This document shows, one piece after another, positions 1 through 5,609 of a stretch of 5,609 nucleotides of DNA. The stretch is from contig JAEEZP010000133.1 of the NCBI GenBank assembly GCA_016291915.1, positions 1 to 5,609 of the forward strand, written 5' to 3'. Numbering within the stretch: position 1 is the first letter of the stretch; each line of letters begins with the position of its first letter. The stretch comes from Prevotella sp. Lineage in GTDB: Bacteria; Bacteroidota; Bacteroidia; Bacteroidales; Bacteroidaceae. Position numbers and translations under genes: made by a program. The notes beneath the pieces are model-generated. The model was not told the DNA's origin and ran no database searches. It worked only from the letters and a program-made list of their open reading frames with translations.

Positions 1-975
1 TACACCATCCGTGTGAATGTGCATCAGGAAGAGGCCGACTCGTTCACTTGGAAAGCCATGAGCAGCCAGACAGAGATCGCTTCTTTGCAGGCCATGAGAG
101 GAATGAGTGCCGGTGGCCGTCTGTTGGTATTCGGAAACAATGGCGACAACACCGTGCTCTACAGCACAGCACAGTCGGATGGTAATACCTGGACAAGATT
201 ATCCCAGACCTTCTCCGCCGATGCTTACAAGAATGTAGTCAGGAAGAACGGTGTCCTGTATATGAAGGACGGAAACAAGTTGCTCTCCTCCGCCGATGGC
301 AGTCAATGGACAGTACTGCGAGAGATCGATATCCGTCAGTTGGTGGCCGCCAGCACGGTTGCCCTCTATGCGATAGACAATGACGGGAAGTTGGTTTCTT
401 CCGATGACGAGGGTGCTACCTGGAAGGCAGAGACACTGGATGACGACCCGTTGTTGTTGCCGTCACAGGATGTGAACTATACCTGTGTCGCCTCCAAGAC
501 CAATGAGAAGACAGATTATCTCGTCTTGGCAGGCAGTCGCGATGTGAATACCTATCCTGCCGATGCATATGCAGAGCTGTGGGGAAAGGTTGAGGAGTAT
601 GCTTCCGGTGCTGCTGCCCACTCCTGGAGTTATTACAATCTGAACGACGAGAAGATCAACCGTCTGCCTCGTCTGTCCAATCTTACCGTCTTCTCCTATG
701 TCGATGTGCTCATAGCACTTGGTGGTGATGGTATCGGGGCATGTACAGAAGAGGGATTCAAGCAATTATATGTCAGTTATGACGGCGGTATCAACTGGAA
801 GAAGTCTGATTACTTCCCGCTGCCGGAAGGCTTGACGAGCAGCAATGCCTCCTTTGCGGCATTTGCGGATGAGAACAACTATCTGTGGATCGTTTGCGGC
901 AATAGCGGACAGGTATGGCGCGGACGAATGAACAAATACGGATGGGCTGAAGTGCAGACATCCTTCACAGAGTAA
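1..975 (+). CDS. DUF6242-type protein, C-terminal part (5' end outside window)
   Basis: The reading frame is open from base 1 and stops with TAA at 973-975, giving 324 visible residues. The true start lies upstream: the GTG at 13 is internal, because the residues before it (YTIR) continue naturally into VNVHQ, a phrase I recognise from DUF6242 proteins. The visible part carries four Asp-box-like motifs (S-x-D-x-G-x-x-W type) at about nt 163-192, 286-309, 397-423 and 775-798. Their tryptophans are 39, 38 and 125 residues apart, fitting blades of about 40 residues in a beta-propeller. The ending, VWRGRMNKYGW, also fits the family. Such proteins usually carry an N-terminal lipoprotein or export signal, which cannot be seen here. 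The gene sits 11 bp upstream of the DUF6089 gene and may share its transcript. Its function is unknown. The Asp-boxes resemble those of sialidases and sortilins, but I see no catalytic set, so an enzymatic role is not claimed. Confidence 0.85.
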   Translation, partial: YTIRVNVHQEEADSFTWKAMSSQTEIASLQAMRGMSAGGRLLVFGNNGDNTVLYSTAQSDGNTWTRLSQTFSADAYKNVVRKNGVLYMKDGNKLLSSADGSQWTVLREIDIRQLVAASTVALYAIDNDGKLVSSDDEGATWKAETLDDDPLLLPSQDVNYTCVASKTNEKTDYLVLAGSRDVNTYPADAYAELWGKVEEYASGAAAHSWSYYNLNDEKINRLPRLSNLTVFSYVDVLIALGGDGIGACTEEGFKQLYVSYDGGINWKKSDYFPLPEGLTSSNASFAAFADENNYLWIVCGNSGQVWRGRMNKYGWAEVQTSFTE

Positions 976-986
976 AAGAAAAGCGT

Positions 987-1670
987 ATGAAAAGACTGTC
1001 GCTTGCACTGCTGTTCTTGCTCACGGTTCTCGGGGGATATGCCCAATGGGATGATGAGTATAAGATGGAGATCGGTGCGGGTGCCGGTGCATTGTCATAT
1101 AAAGGAGATTTCAACGGCAGTCTGGGTAAGCACCTCCAGCCGATGGCTACGGTGGTGCTGCGCAGGGTGATCAATCCATATATGGATGTTGCTGCCAACC
1201 TCTCTTACGGGACGCTGAGCGGTGACCCTAAAGATGTGGAGACGAATTATCCCGGCGCGCAGGAGATGGTATCCTTCAGTAATAAGGTGGCTGACCTCGG
1301 ACTGCGCTATGAGTATAACTTCTGGCCCTATGGTACAGGACATGATTACCGTGGTGCCCGACGTATCACACCGTTTATCTTCCTCGGATTGGGAGCTACC
1401 TATGCCGACACAGCCGACGGCAGTAAGTTTACGGGAAACTTCCCCCTTGGAGCAGGTGTGAAAATCAAGATTGCCACGAGGTTGAACCTCGGCGTGGAGT
1501 GGGCGATGCATTTCACCTGGAGTGACCAGTTGGACGGCGTTGCCGACCCTTATGGTATAAAGAGCAGCGGACTGTTTAAGAATACCGATGGCTATTCTGC
1601 CCTGCAGGTTAGCCTGACGTACAGTTTTCTGCCGAAGTGTAAGACCTGTAATAAAGACAGAGATGACTGA
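987..1670 (+). CDS. DUF6089 family protein, predicted outer-membrane beta-barrel
   Basis: The protein has 227 residues. Residues 1-19 form a signal peptide: a basic MKR start, a Leu-rich core and a likely cut after GGYA, before Q20. The mature part has alternating hydrophobic strands and Gly/aromatic turns typical of a small outer-membrane barrel, for example EIGAGAGALSYKGDF (28-42), VADLGLRYEYNFWPY (101-115), ITPFIFLGLGATYA (127-140) and LNLGVEWAMHFTW (167-179). The last strand, LQVSLTYSFLP (206-216), is followed by a short tail with C218-x-x-C221 and a charged end. The family is uncharacterised; in Bacteroidales I recall it next to uppS and bamA, as here. The ATG at 987 is supported by the signal peptide directly behind it. 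The leader is A-rich with no Shine-Dalgarno. The gene lies 11 bp after its upstream neighbour and its end overlaps uppS by 8 bases, implying co-transcription and probably coupled translation. A role in outer-membrane assembly is inferred only from context. Confidence 0.85.
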   Translation: MKRLSLALLFLLTVLGGYAQWDDEYKMEIGAGAGALSYKGDFNGSLGKHLQPMATVVLRRVINPYMDVAANLSYGTLSGDPKDVETNYPGAQEMVSFSNKVADLGLRYEYNFWPYGTGHDYRGARRITPFIFLGLGATYADTADGSKFTGNFPLGAGVKIKIATRLNLGVEWAMHFTWSDQLDGVADPYGIKSSGLFKNTDGYSALQVSLTYSFLPKCKTCNKDRDD

Positions 1671-2403
1671 TATGATAGATAAAAAACGGATTCCTGCCCA
1701 TATCGCCATTATCATGGATGGTAACGGCCGTTGGGCGATGGCACGTGGCCTGGTTCGCAATGCGGGTCATAAGGCCGGTGTCGAGACAGTACGTCGTATT
1801 ACGGCAGAGTGTGTCCGTTTAGGCGTAAGGTATCTCACCCTATATACCTTTTCCACAGAAAACTGGAACCGTCCGGAGGATGAGGTATCCGCACTGATGG
1901 GTTTGGTGCTTACCTCCCTGGAGGATGAGATCTTCATGAAGCATAATGTAGGCCTTCGTGTGATCGGTGACATGCAGCGCCTGCCGGCTGATGTGCGTGA
2001 GAAACTGCAGCAGACCATCGAGCGTACGAAGAATAACGACACGATGACACTGGTGGTGGCCCTGAGCTATTCCAGCCGTTGGGAGATCACACAGGCCGTG
2101 AAAGATATCCTTCATGAGGCACAGTCCTCAGCCATCCGTCCGGAAGATATCACGGAGGAGTTTGTCAGCAGTCATCTCACTACCAGCTTCATGCCGGATC
2201 CCGATCTGCTGATACGTACGGGTGGCGAACTGCGCATCTCCAATTATCTGTTGTGGCAGATAGCCTACTCGGAGTTGTATTTCTGTGATACCTATTGGCC
2301 CGACTTCGACGAGAAGGCTTTGCATGAGGCCATCATCAGTTATCAGTCCAGACAGCGTCGCTTCGGGAAGACAGAGGAGCAGGTAGAGAATGAAAATGTT
2401 TAA
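1663..2403 (+). CDS. uppS: Isoprenyl transferase (undecaprenyl diphosphate synthase)
   Basis: This cytoplasmic, membrane-associated cis-prenyltransferase adds isopentenyl units to farnesyl diphosphate to make C55-PP, the lipid carrier for peptidoglycan and surface polysaccharides. At 246 residues it has normal family length, and every signature region is present. HIAIIMDGNGRWA holds the catalytic D19 and the G20-N21-G22-R23-W24 phosphate-binding loop. GHKAG contains H36, and YTFSTENWNRP includes N67, W68 and R70. LALSY-type strand residues with SSRWEI lie at 133-142. The substrate-binding block DLLIRTGGELRISN (181-194) contributes R185, R191 and S193, and E204 lies in WQIAYSELYF. The SS in place of GG before R139 is, from memory, common in Bacteroidota homologues. 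The ATG at 1663 lies inside the end of the DUF6089 gene; a second in-frame ATG at 1672 (M4), just past that gene's stop, is an equally credible start. Both leave all motifs intact. The neighbour bamA follows after 26 bp. Confidence 0.96.
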   Translation: MTDMIDKKRIPAHIAIIMDGNGRWAMARGLVRNAGHKAGVETVRRITAECVRLGVRYLTLYTFSTENWNRPEDEVSALMGLVLTSLEDEIFMKHNVGLRVIGDMQRLPADVREKLQQTIERTKNNDTMTLVVALSYSSRWEITQAVKDILHEAQSSAIRPEDITEEFVSSHLTTSFMPDPDLLIRTGGELRISNYLLWQIAYSELYFCDTYWPDFDEKALHEAIISYQSRQRRFGKTEEQVENENV

Positions 2404-2429
2404 CGTGAACGTAGAAATACAAGATATAG

Positions 2430-5054
2430 ATGAATAAGTTGTTTAGAAATCTTTTATTTTACATCATACTATTCCTGTCCACAGGGGTATACGCACAAGA
2501 GAAAATCATCAATCCCGACATTACCTATGCAGGATCACCCCGCGTATGTAAGATTGCCGGCATTGCCGTCTCTGGTGTAGAGGGTTACGAAGACTATGCC
2601 TTGGCAGGTATCTCCGGACTCACTCCCGGTCAGGAGGTGGAGTTGCCGGGAAGCGCTATCACAGATGCCGTGAAGCGTTATTGGCGTAACGGACTGTTCT
2701 CGGATGTGTCTATCGTCGCAGACTCACTGGTCGGTGACTATGTCTATCTGCATATTCATCTGACGATGCGTCCACGTGTCTCCAACATCAACTATATCGG
2801 ACTGAAGAAAAGTGAGCGTGAGGATATGGAGAACAAGCTGGGATTGCTGAAGGGTGGACAGCTCACCCCTAACAGTCTCGACCGTGCGAAGATCCTGGCT
2901 AAGCGCTACTTTGATGACAAAGGTTTCAAGAATGCTGAGATCACCATCAACCAGCGTGATGATGTGTCACAGAAGGGTTATGTGATCCTGGATGTGGAGG
3001 TGGATAAGAAAGAGAAGATGCGTGTGCATCAGATCTACCTGGAAGGCAATGAGAAACTGTCGGATAAGAAGATCAAAGGTAGTCTGTTCACCAAAGGTGC
3101 TTTCTCAAAGATCCATGAGGCAGGGAAGTTCTCCAACTTCCTGAAATCCAAGAAATTCACGCCTGAGCGTTGGGCAGAGGATAAGAAGAAACTGATAGAG
3201 AAATACAATGAGCATGGCTATCGTGATGCTACCATTCTGGAAGACAGTGTATGGAACTTCGACGACAAGCATGTCAACGTATATGTGAAGGTGGATGAAG
3301 GACAGAAATACTACATCCGTGACATCAAGTGGGTGGGCAACACCATCTATAATACCGACCAGCTGAGTGCGGTCCTGGGTATGAAGCATGGTGATGTGTA
3401 CAACCAGAAGCTGATGGGTAAGCGTCTTTCTGAAGATGAGGATGCCGTGGGTAACCTCTATTGGAACAACGGTTATCTGTTCTATAACCTTCAACCCACG
3501 GAGGTGAATATCGTGGGCGACTCCATCGACTTGGAGATGCGTATCCAGGAAGGTCCTCAGGCACATATCAGCAGGGTCCGTATCAATGGTAATGACCGTC
3601 TGTATGAGAATGTCGTACGCCGTGAGCTGCGTACCAAACCGGGTGACCTCTTCTCGAAAGATGCCTTGCAGCGTTCCGCCCGTGAGTTGGCTTCCATGGG
3701 CCACTTCGATCCTGAGCAGGTGAACCCTGATGTGAAGCCGAACTATGAAGACGGTACGGTGGATATCAACTGGGATCTGGTGCAGAAGAGCAACGACCAG
3801 GTGGAGTTCTCCCTGGGATGGGGACAGACAGGTGTCATCATGCGCGTGGGACTGAAGCTGAACAACTTCTCCATGGCTAACCTCTTCAACAAGAACAAGG
3901 AGCACCGTGGTATCATGCCTATCGGTGACGGTGAGGTGCTTTCTATCGGTGCACAGACCAACGGTAGATACTATCAGTCGTATAACGCCAGCTACAGTAC
4001 CAACTGGTTCGGTGGCAAACGACCGATACAGTTTACGGTAGGCGCTTACTTCTCCAAGCAGACAGACGTGTCGAGCAACTACTATAACAACGCATACTAT
4101 AATAACTACTATAATTATATGTATGGCTATGGCAGTTACTACGGCAACTATTACAACAACTACGAGAGTTATTACGATCCTGACAAGTACGTCGAGCTGT
4201 TAGGCGCCAGCATCGGCTGGGGTAAGCGTCTGCGCTGGCCCGATGACTACTTCACACTCAGTGCTGAGTTGGCATATACCCGTTATATGCTGAAGAACTG
4301 GAGGTACTTCCTCGTATCCAACGGTAACTGTAATAACCTGAATATCGGACTGACCTTGTCGCGTATCTCTACCGACAACCAGTTGTTCCCGCGCCGCGGT
4401 TCTGAGTTCATGGCATCCGTCAGCCTTACCCCGCCATGGTCGGCATGGGATGGAAAAGACTATGCCAACCTCGCCAACAACTCAGCGTCAGCCAACTATA
4501 CCGACGAGCAGCAGGAGAAGTATCGTTGGATAGAATATCACAAGTGGAAGTTCAGAAGTAAGACCTATACGGCGCTGACCAGCGGACAGAAGTGTTTCGT
4601 GCTGATGACGCGTGTGGAGTTAGGTATCTTAGGTTCTTACAATAAACATAAGAAGTCACCGTTCGAGACTTACTATATGGGTGGTGACGGTATGAGCGGT
4701 TATTCCACCGGTTATGCCACCGAGACCATCGCCCTGCGTGGTTATGACAACGGATCGTTGACACCGTATTATCAGGATGGCTATGCCTACGACCGCTTCA
4801 CCCTTGAGCTACGTTATCCGTTCCTGTTGGGTAATACCACCATCTACGGACTGACCTTCGCTGAGGCCGGTAATGCCTGGAATGACACGAAGGACTTCAA
4901 TCCGTTCGACATGAAACGTTCTGCCGGTGTGGGTGTACGTATCTTCCTGCCGATGGTTGGACTGATGGGTATCGACTGGGCCTATGGTTTCGATAAGGTA
5001 TTCGGCAGCAAGGGTGGCAGCCAGTTCCACTTCATCCTCGGTCAGGAGTTCTGA
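2430..5054 (+). CDS. bamA: Outer membrane protein assembly factor BamA
   Basis: BamA is the central subunit of the machine that folds and inserts beta-barrel proteins into the outer membrane. The 874-residue product begins with a signal peptide (MNKLFRN, a hydrophobic core, probable cut after VYA at 22). Five POTRA domains follow, at about 40-113, 116-194, 197-292, 295-375 and 377-452. Each shows the usual pattern, such as INYIGL, IYLEGNEKL, IKWVGNTIYN and VRINGNDRLYENVVRREL. POTRA3 is enlarged by a Lys-rich insert at about 219-254. The barrel runs from about 456 to the C-terminal F874. L769-R770-G771-Y772 corresponds to the conserved VRGF of the lumen-inserting loop 6, and QFHFILGQEF forms the terminal beta-signal. 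A Tyr/Asn-rich tract (550-582) and a long polar segment (673-710) look like surface loops. The protein is longer than the roughly 800-residue proteobacterial form, owing to these insertions. The start is set by the signal peptide; the leader lacks a Shine-Dalgarno. A TamA-type paralogue is less likely given five POTRAs and the skp neighbour. Confidence 0.95.
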   Translation: MNKLFRNLLFYIILFLSTGVYAQEKIINPDITYAGSPRVCKIAGIAVSGVEGYEDYALAGISGLTPGQEVELPGSAITDAVKRYWRNGLFSDVSIVADSLVGDYVYLHIHLTMRPRVSNINYIGLKKSEREDMENKLGLLKGGQLTPNSLDRAKILAKRYFDDKGFKNAEITINQRDDVSQKGYVILDVEVDKKEKMRVHQIYLEGNEKLSDKKIKGSLFTKGAFSKIHEAGKFSNFLKSKKFTPERWAEDKKKLIEKYNEHGYRDATILEDSVWNFDDKHVNVYVKVDEGQKYYIRDIKWVGNTIYNTDQLSAVLGMKHGDVYNQKLMGKRLSEDEDAVGNLYWNNGYLFYNLQPTEVNIVGDSIDLEMRIQEGPQAHISRVRINGNDRLYENVVRRELRTKPGDLFSKDALQRSARELASMGHFDPEQVNPDVKPNYEDGTVDINWDLVQKSNDQVEFSLGWGQTGVIMRVGLKLNNFSMANLFNKNKEHRGIMPIGDGEVLSIGAQTNGRYYQSYNASYSTNWFGGKRPIQFTVGAYFSKQTDVSSNYYNNAYYNNYYNYMYGYGSYYGNYYNNYESYYDPDKYVELLGASIGWGKRLRWPDDYFTLSAELAYTRYMLKNWRYFLVSNGNCNNLNIGLTLSRISTDNQLFPRRGSEFMASVSLTPPWSAWDGKDYANLANNSASANYTDEQQEKYRWIEYHKWKFRSKTYTALTSGQKCFVLMTRVELGILGSYNKHKKSPFETYYMGGDGMSGYSTGYATETIALRGYDNGSLTPYYQDGYAYDRFTLELRYPFLLGNTTIYGLTFAEAGNAWNDTKDFNPFDMKRSAGVGVRIFLPMVGLMGIDWAYGFDKVFGSKGGSQFHFILGQEF
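4077..4175 (+). repeat. Tyr/Asn-rich low-complexity tract within bamA
   Basis: This stretch encodes BamA residues 550-582. Sixteen of the 33 residues are Tyr and nine are Asn, with a few Gly. An exact 11-base direct repeat (aactactataa) occurs at 4077-4087 and 4104-4114, with starts 27 bases (nine codons) apart, so part of the tract may have arisen by in-frame duplication. It lies between predicted barrel strands (FTVGAYFSKQT before, YVELLGASIGWG after), which suggests a surface-exposed loop. The topology is inferred. Confidence 0.7.
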
Positions 5055-5075
5055 TGCATCATGACCGTAAAATTA

Positions 5076-5106
5076 TTGACAGAATAAACCTAAATGTCTT
5101 TATAAC
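5076..5106 (+). promoter_or_regulatory. Possible weak promoter ahead of the skp-like gene
   Basis: Within the 80 bp bamA-skp spacer, TTGACA at 5076-5081 is followed 18 bases later by TTATAA at 5100-5105 (or TATAAC at 5101-5106). This resembles a generic sigma-70 promoter. The primary sigma factor of Bacteroidota prefers TTTG near -33 and TAnnTTTG near -7, and the latter is not matched. The start codon lies about 30 bases downstream. The region is A+T-rich, so a chance match is quite possible. Confidence 0.25.
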
Positions 5107-5116
5107 GTCAAACAGT

Positions 5117-5126
5117 TGTTTAAACA
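5117..5126. repeat. Perfect 10-bp palindrome in the skp leader
   Basis: TGTTTAAACA reads the same on both strands and ends 8 bases before the ATG at 5135. It has no loop and no following T-run, so it is not a terminator. It could be a protein-binding half-site pair or merely a product of A+T-rich sequence. No regulator is indicated. Confidence 0.3.
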
Positions 5127-5134
5127 GACAGCAT

Positions 5135-5609
5135 ATGAAGAAGATAATAACAGTATGCCTGCTCGCAGTAGCTGCGATGACGGCAAATGCACAGAAGTTC
5201 GCATTGATAGATATGGACTATCTCCTGAAGAACATACCGGCTTACGAGAGAGCCAACGAACAGCTTAACCAGTCGTCGAAGAAATGGCAGGCTGAGGTGG
5301 AGGCTATCAGTGCAGAGGCTCAGACACTCTATAAGAACTATCAGAATGAGGTGGTTTTCCTGTCACAGGAACAGAAGAAAGCAAAGCAGGAGGCTATCAT
5401 GAACAAGGAGAAGGAAGCCAGTGAACTGAAGAAGAAATACTTCGGTCCGGAGGGTGAGCTCTTCAAGAAACGTGAGGCTTTGATGACGCCTATCCAGGAG
5501 GAGATATACAATGCGGTGAAGGAGATCTCCGACCTTCGTGGCTATAGCTTGGTGCTCGACCGTGCTTCCGACACCGGCATCATCTTTGGTTCTCCCAAGA
5601 TTGATATCA
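5135..5609 (+). CDS. OmpH/Skp family periplasmic chaperone (3' end outside window)
   Basis: The frame opens with ATG at 5135 and stays open to the window edge, giving 158 complete codons. Residues 1-19 are a signal peptide (MKKIITVCLLAVAAMTANA), with cleavage likely before Q20. The mature protein starts KFALIDMDYLLKNIPAY, the typical first beta-strand and helix of the OmpH/Skp fold. A long charged helical stretch with Lys, Glu and Gln repeats follows (about 36-105), the tentacle-like coiled coil that holds unfolded outer-membrane proteins. GPEGELFKKREALMTPIQEEIYNAVKEIS then leads to the closing strand GYSLVLDRASDTGIIFGSPKIDI. Family proteins are about 160-200 residues long, so only a short tail should be missing. 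The gene follows bamA by 80 bp, which fits its role of delivering clients to BamA. In Bacteroidales a second skp-like gene often follows; this cannot be checked here. The symbol is left empty because several paralogues share the family. Confidence 0.93.
   Translation, partial: MKKIITVCLLAVAAMTANAQKFALIDMDYLLKNIPAYERANEQLNQSSKKWQAEVEAISAEAQTLYKNYQNEVVFLSQEQKKAKQEAIMNKEKEASELKKKYFGPEGELFKKREALMTPIQEEIYNAVKEISDLRGYSLVLDRASDTGIIFGSPKIDI

Noticed and set aside
13..15. GTG at 13 as the start of the first gene
   Set aside because: The frame is open to base 1 and the residues before it continue a family phrase, so this is an internal valine codon.
163..798. Asp-box protein as a sialidase
   Set aside because: Asp-boxes are structural and occur in many non-enzymes. 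No RIP motif or catalytic Arg triad is visible, and the gene is truncated by the window.
1095..1760. A 221-codon open frame on the - strand across the DUF6089 gene and the start of uppS
   Set aside because: It spans two well-supported genes on the opposite strand and shows no family features, so it is a codon-usage shadow.
3105..3905. A 266-codon open frame on the - strand inside bamA
   Set aside because: It lies fully antisense to a clearly real gene, has His/Val/Ile/Leu-rich shadow composition and no recognisable domain. Long antisense frames are common opposite genes with strong codon bias.
4077..4175. Tyr/Asn tract as a phase-variable repeat or a frameshift artefact
   Set aside because: The frame is intact through it, barrel strands resume directly after, and the repeat unit is imperfect and in frame with only one exact 11-base pair, too little for slippage switching.
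5052..5061. Palindrome TGATGCATCA overlapping the bamA stop codon, considered as a terminator
   Set aside because: It has no loop, is not G+C-rich and has no T-run behind it, so it does not form an intrinsic terminator.
1..5609. Search for tRNA, rRNA, CRISPR, insertion sequence or defence genes
   Set aside because: Coding density is nearly complete and every gap is 80 bases or less. I saw no cloverleaf, spaced repeat array, transposase or terminal inverted repeats.

Overview
The window looks like chromosomal DNA from a member of the Bacteroidota, most likely order Bacteroidales and Prevotella-like. Three things point there. Two of the families (DUF6242 and DUF6089) are, as far as I recall, essentially confined to this phylum. 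The BamA and Skp-like proteins have Bacteroidales-style sequences. None of the four visible start codons has a GGAGG-type ribosome binding site; the leaders are A-rich instead. The species assignment is inferred from protein character, not from a database search.

All genes lie on the + strand and are tightly packed. Positions 1-975 hold the 3' part of a DUF6242-type protein with Asp-box (BNR-like) repeats that suggest a beta-propeller. After 11 bp comes a DUF6089 protein (987-1670), a predicted exported small outer-membrane barrel. Its last 8 bases overlap uppS (1663-2403), which encodes the cis-prenyltransferase making undecaprenyl diphosphate. A 26 bp gap separates uppS from bamA (2430-5054), the outer-membrane protein assembly factor with five POTRA domains and a C-terminal barrel. 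An 80 bp spacer (5055-5134), the only sizeable intergenic region, precedes an OmpH/Skp-family periplasmic chaperone gene (from 5135) that runs off the window's right edge.

The genes form a cell-envelope biogenesis cluster. UppS supplies the lipid carrier for peptidoglycan and surface glycans. Skp/OmpH would hold unfolded outer-membrane proteins in the periplasm, and BamA would insert them into the outer membrane. The DUF6089 barrel is a plausible client or accessory, and the DUF6242 protein has no known role. The spacing fits a co-transcribed unit, with a possible additional weak promoter in front of skp.

I see no mobile element, CRISPR array, RNA gene, toxin-antitoxin pair or defence system. 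The core is ordinary and well conserved. The points most worth a second look are the Tyr/Asn-rich tract in the BamA barrel, the long lysine-rich insertion in POTRA3, the Asp-box periodicity in the DUF6242 protein and the terminal CxxC of the DUF6089 protein.
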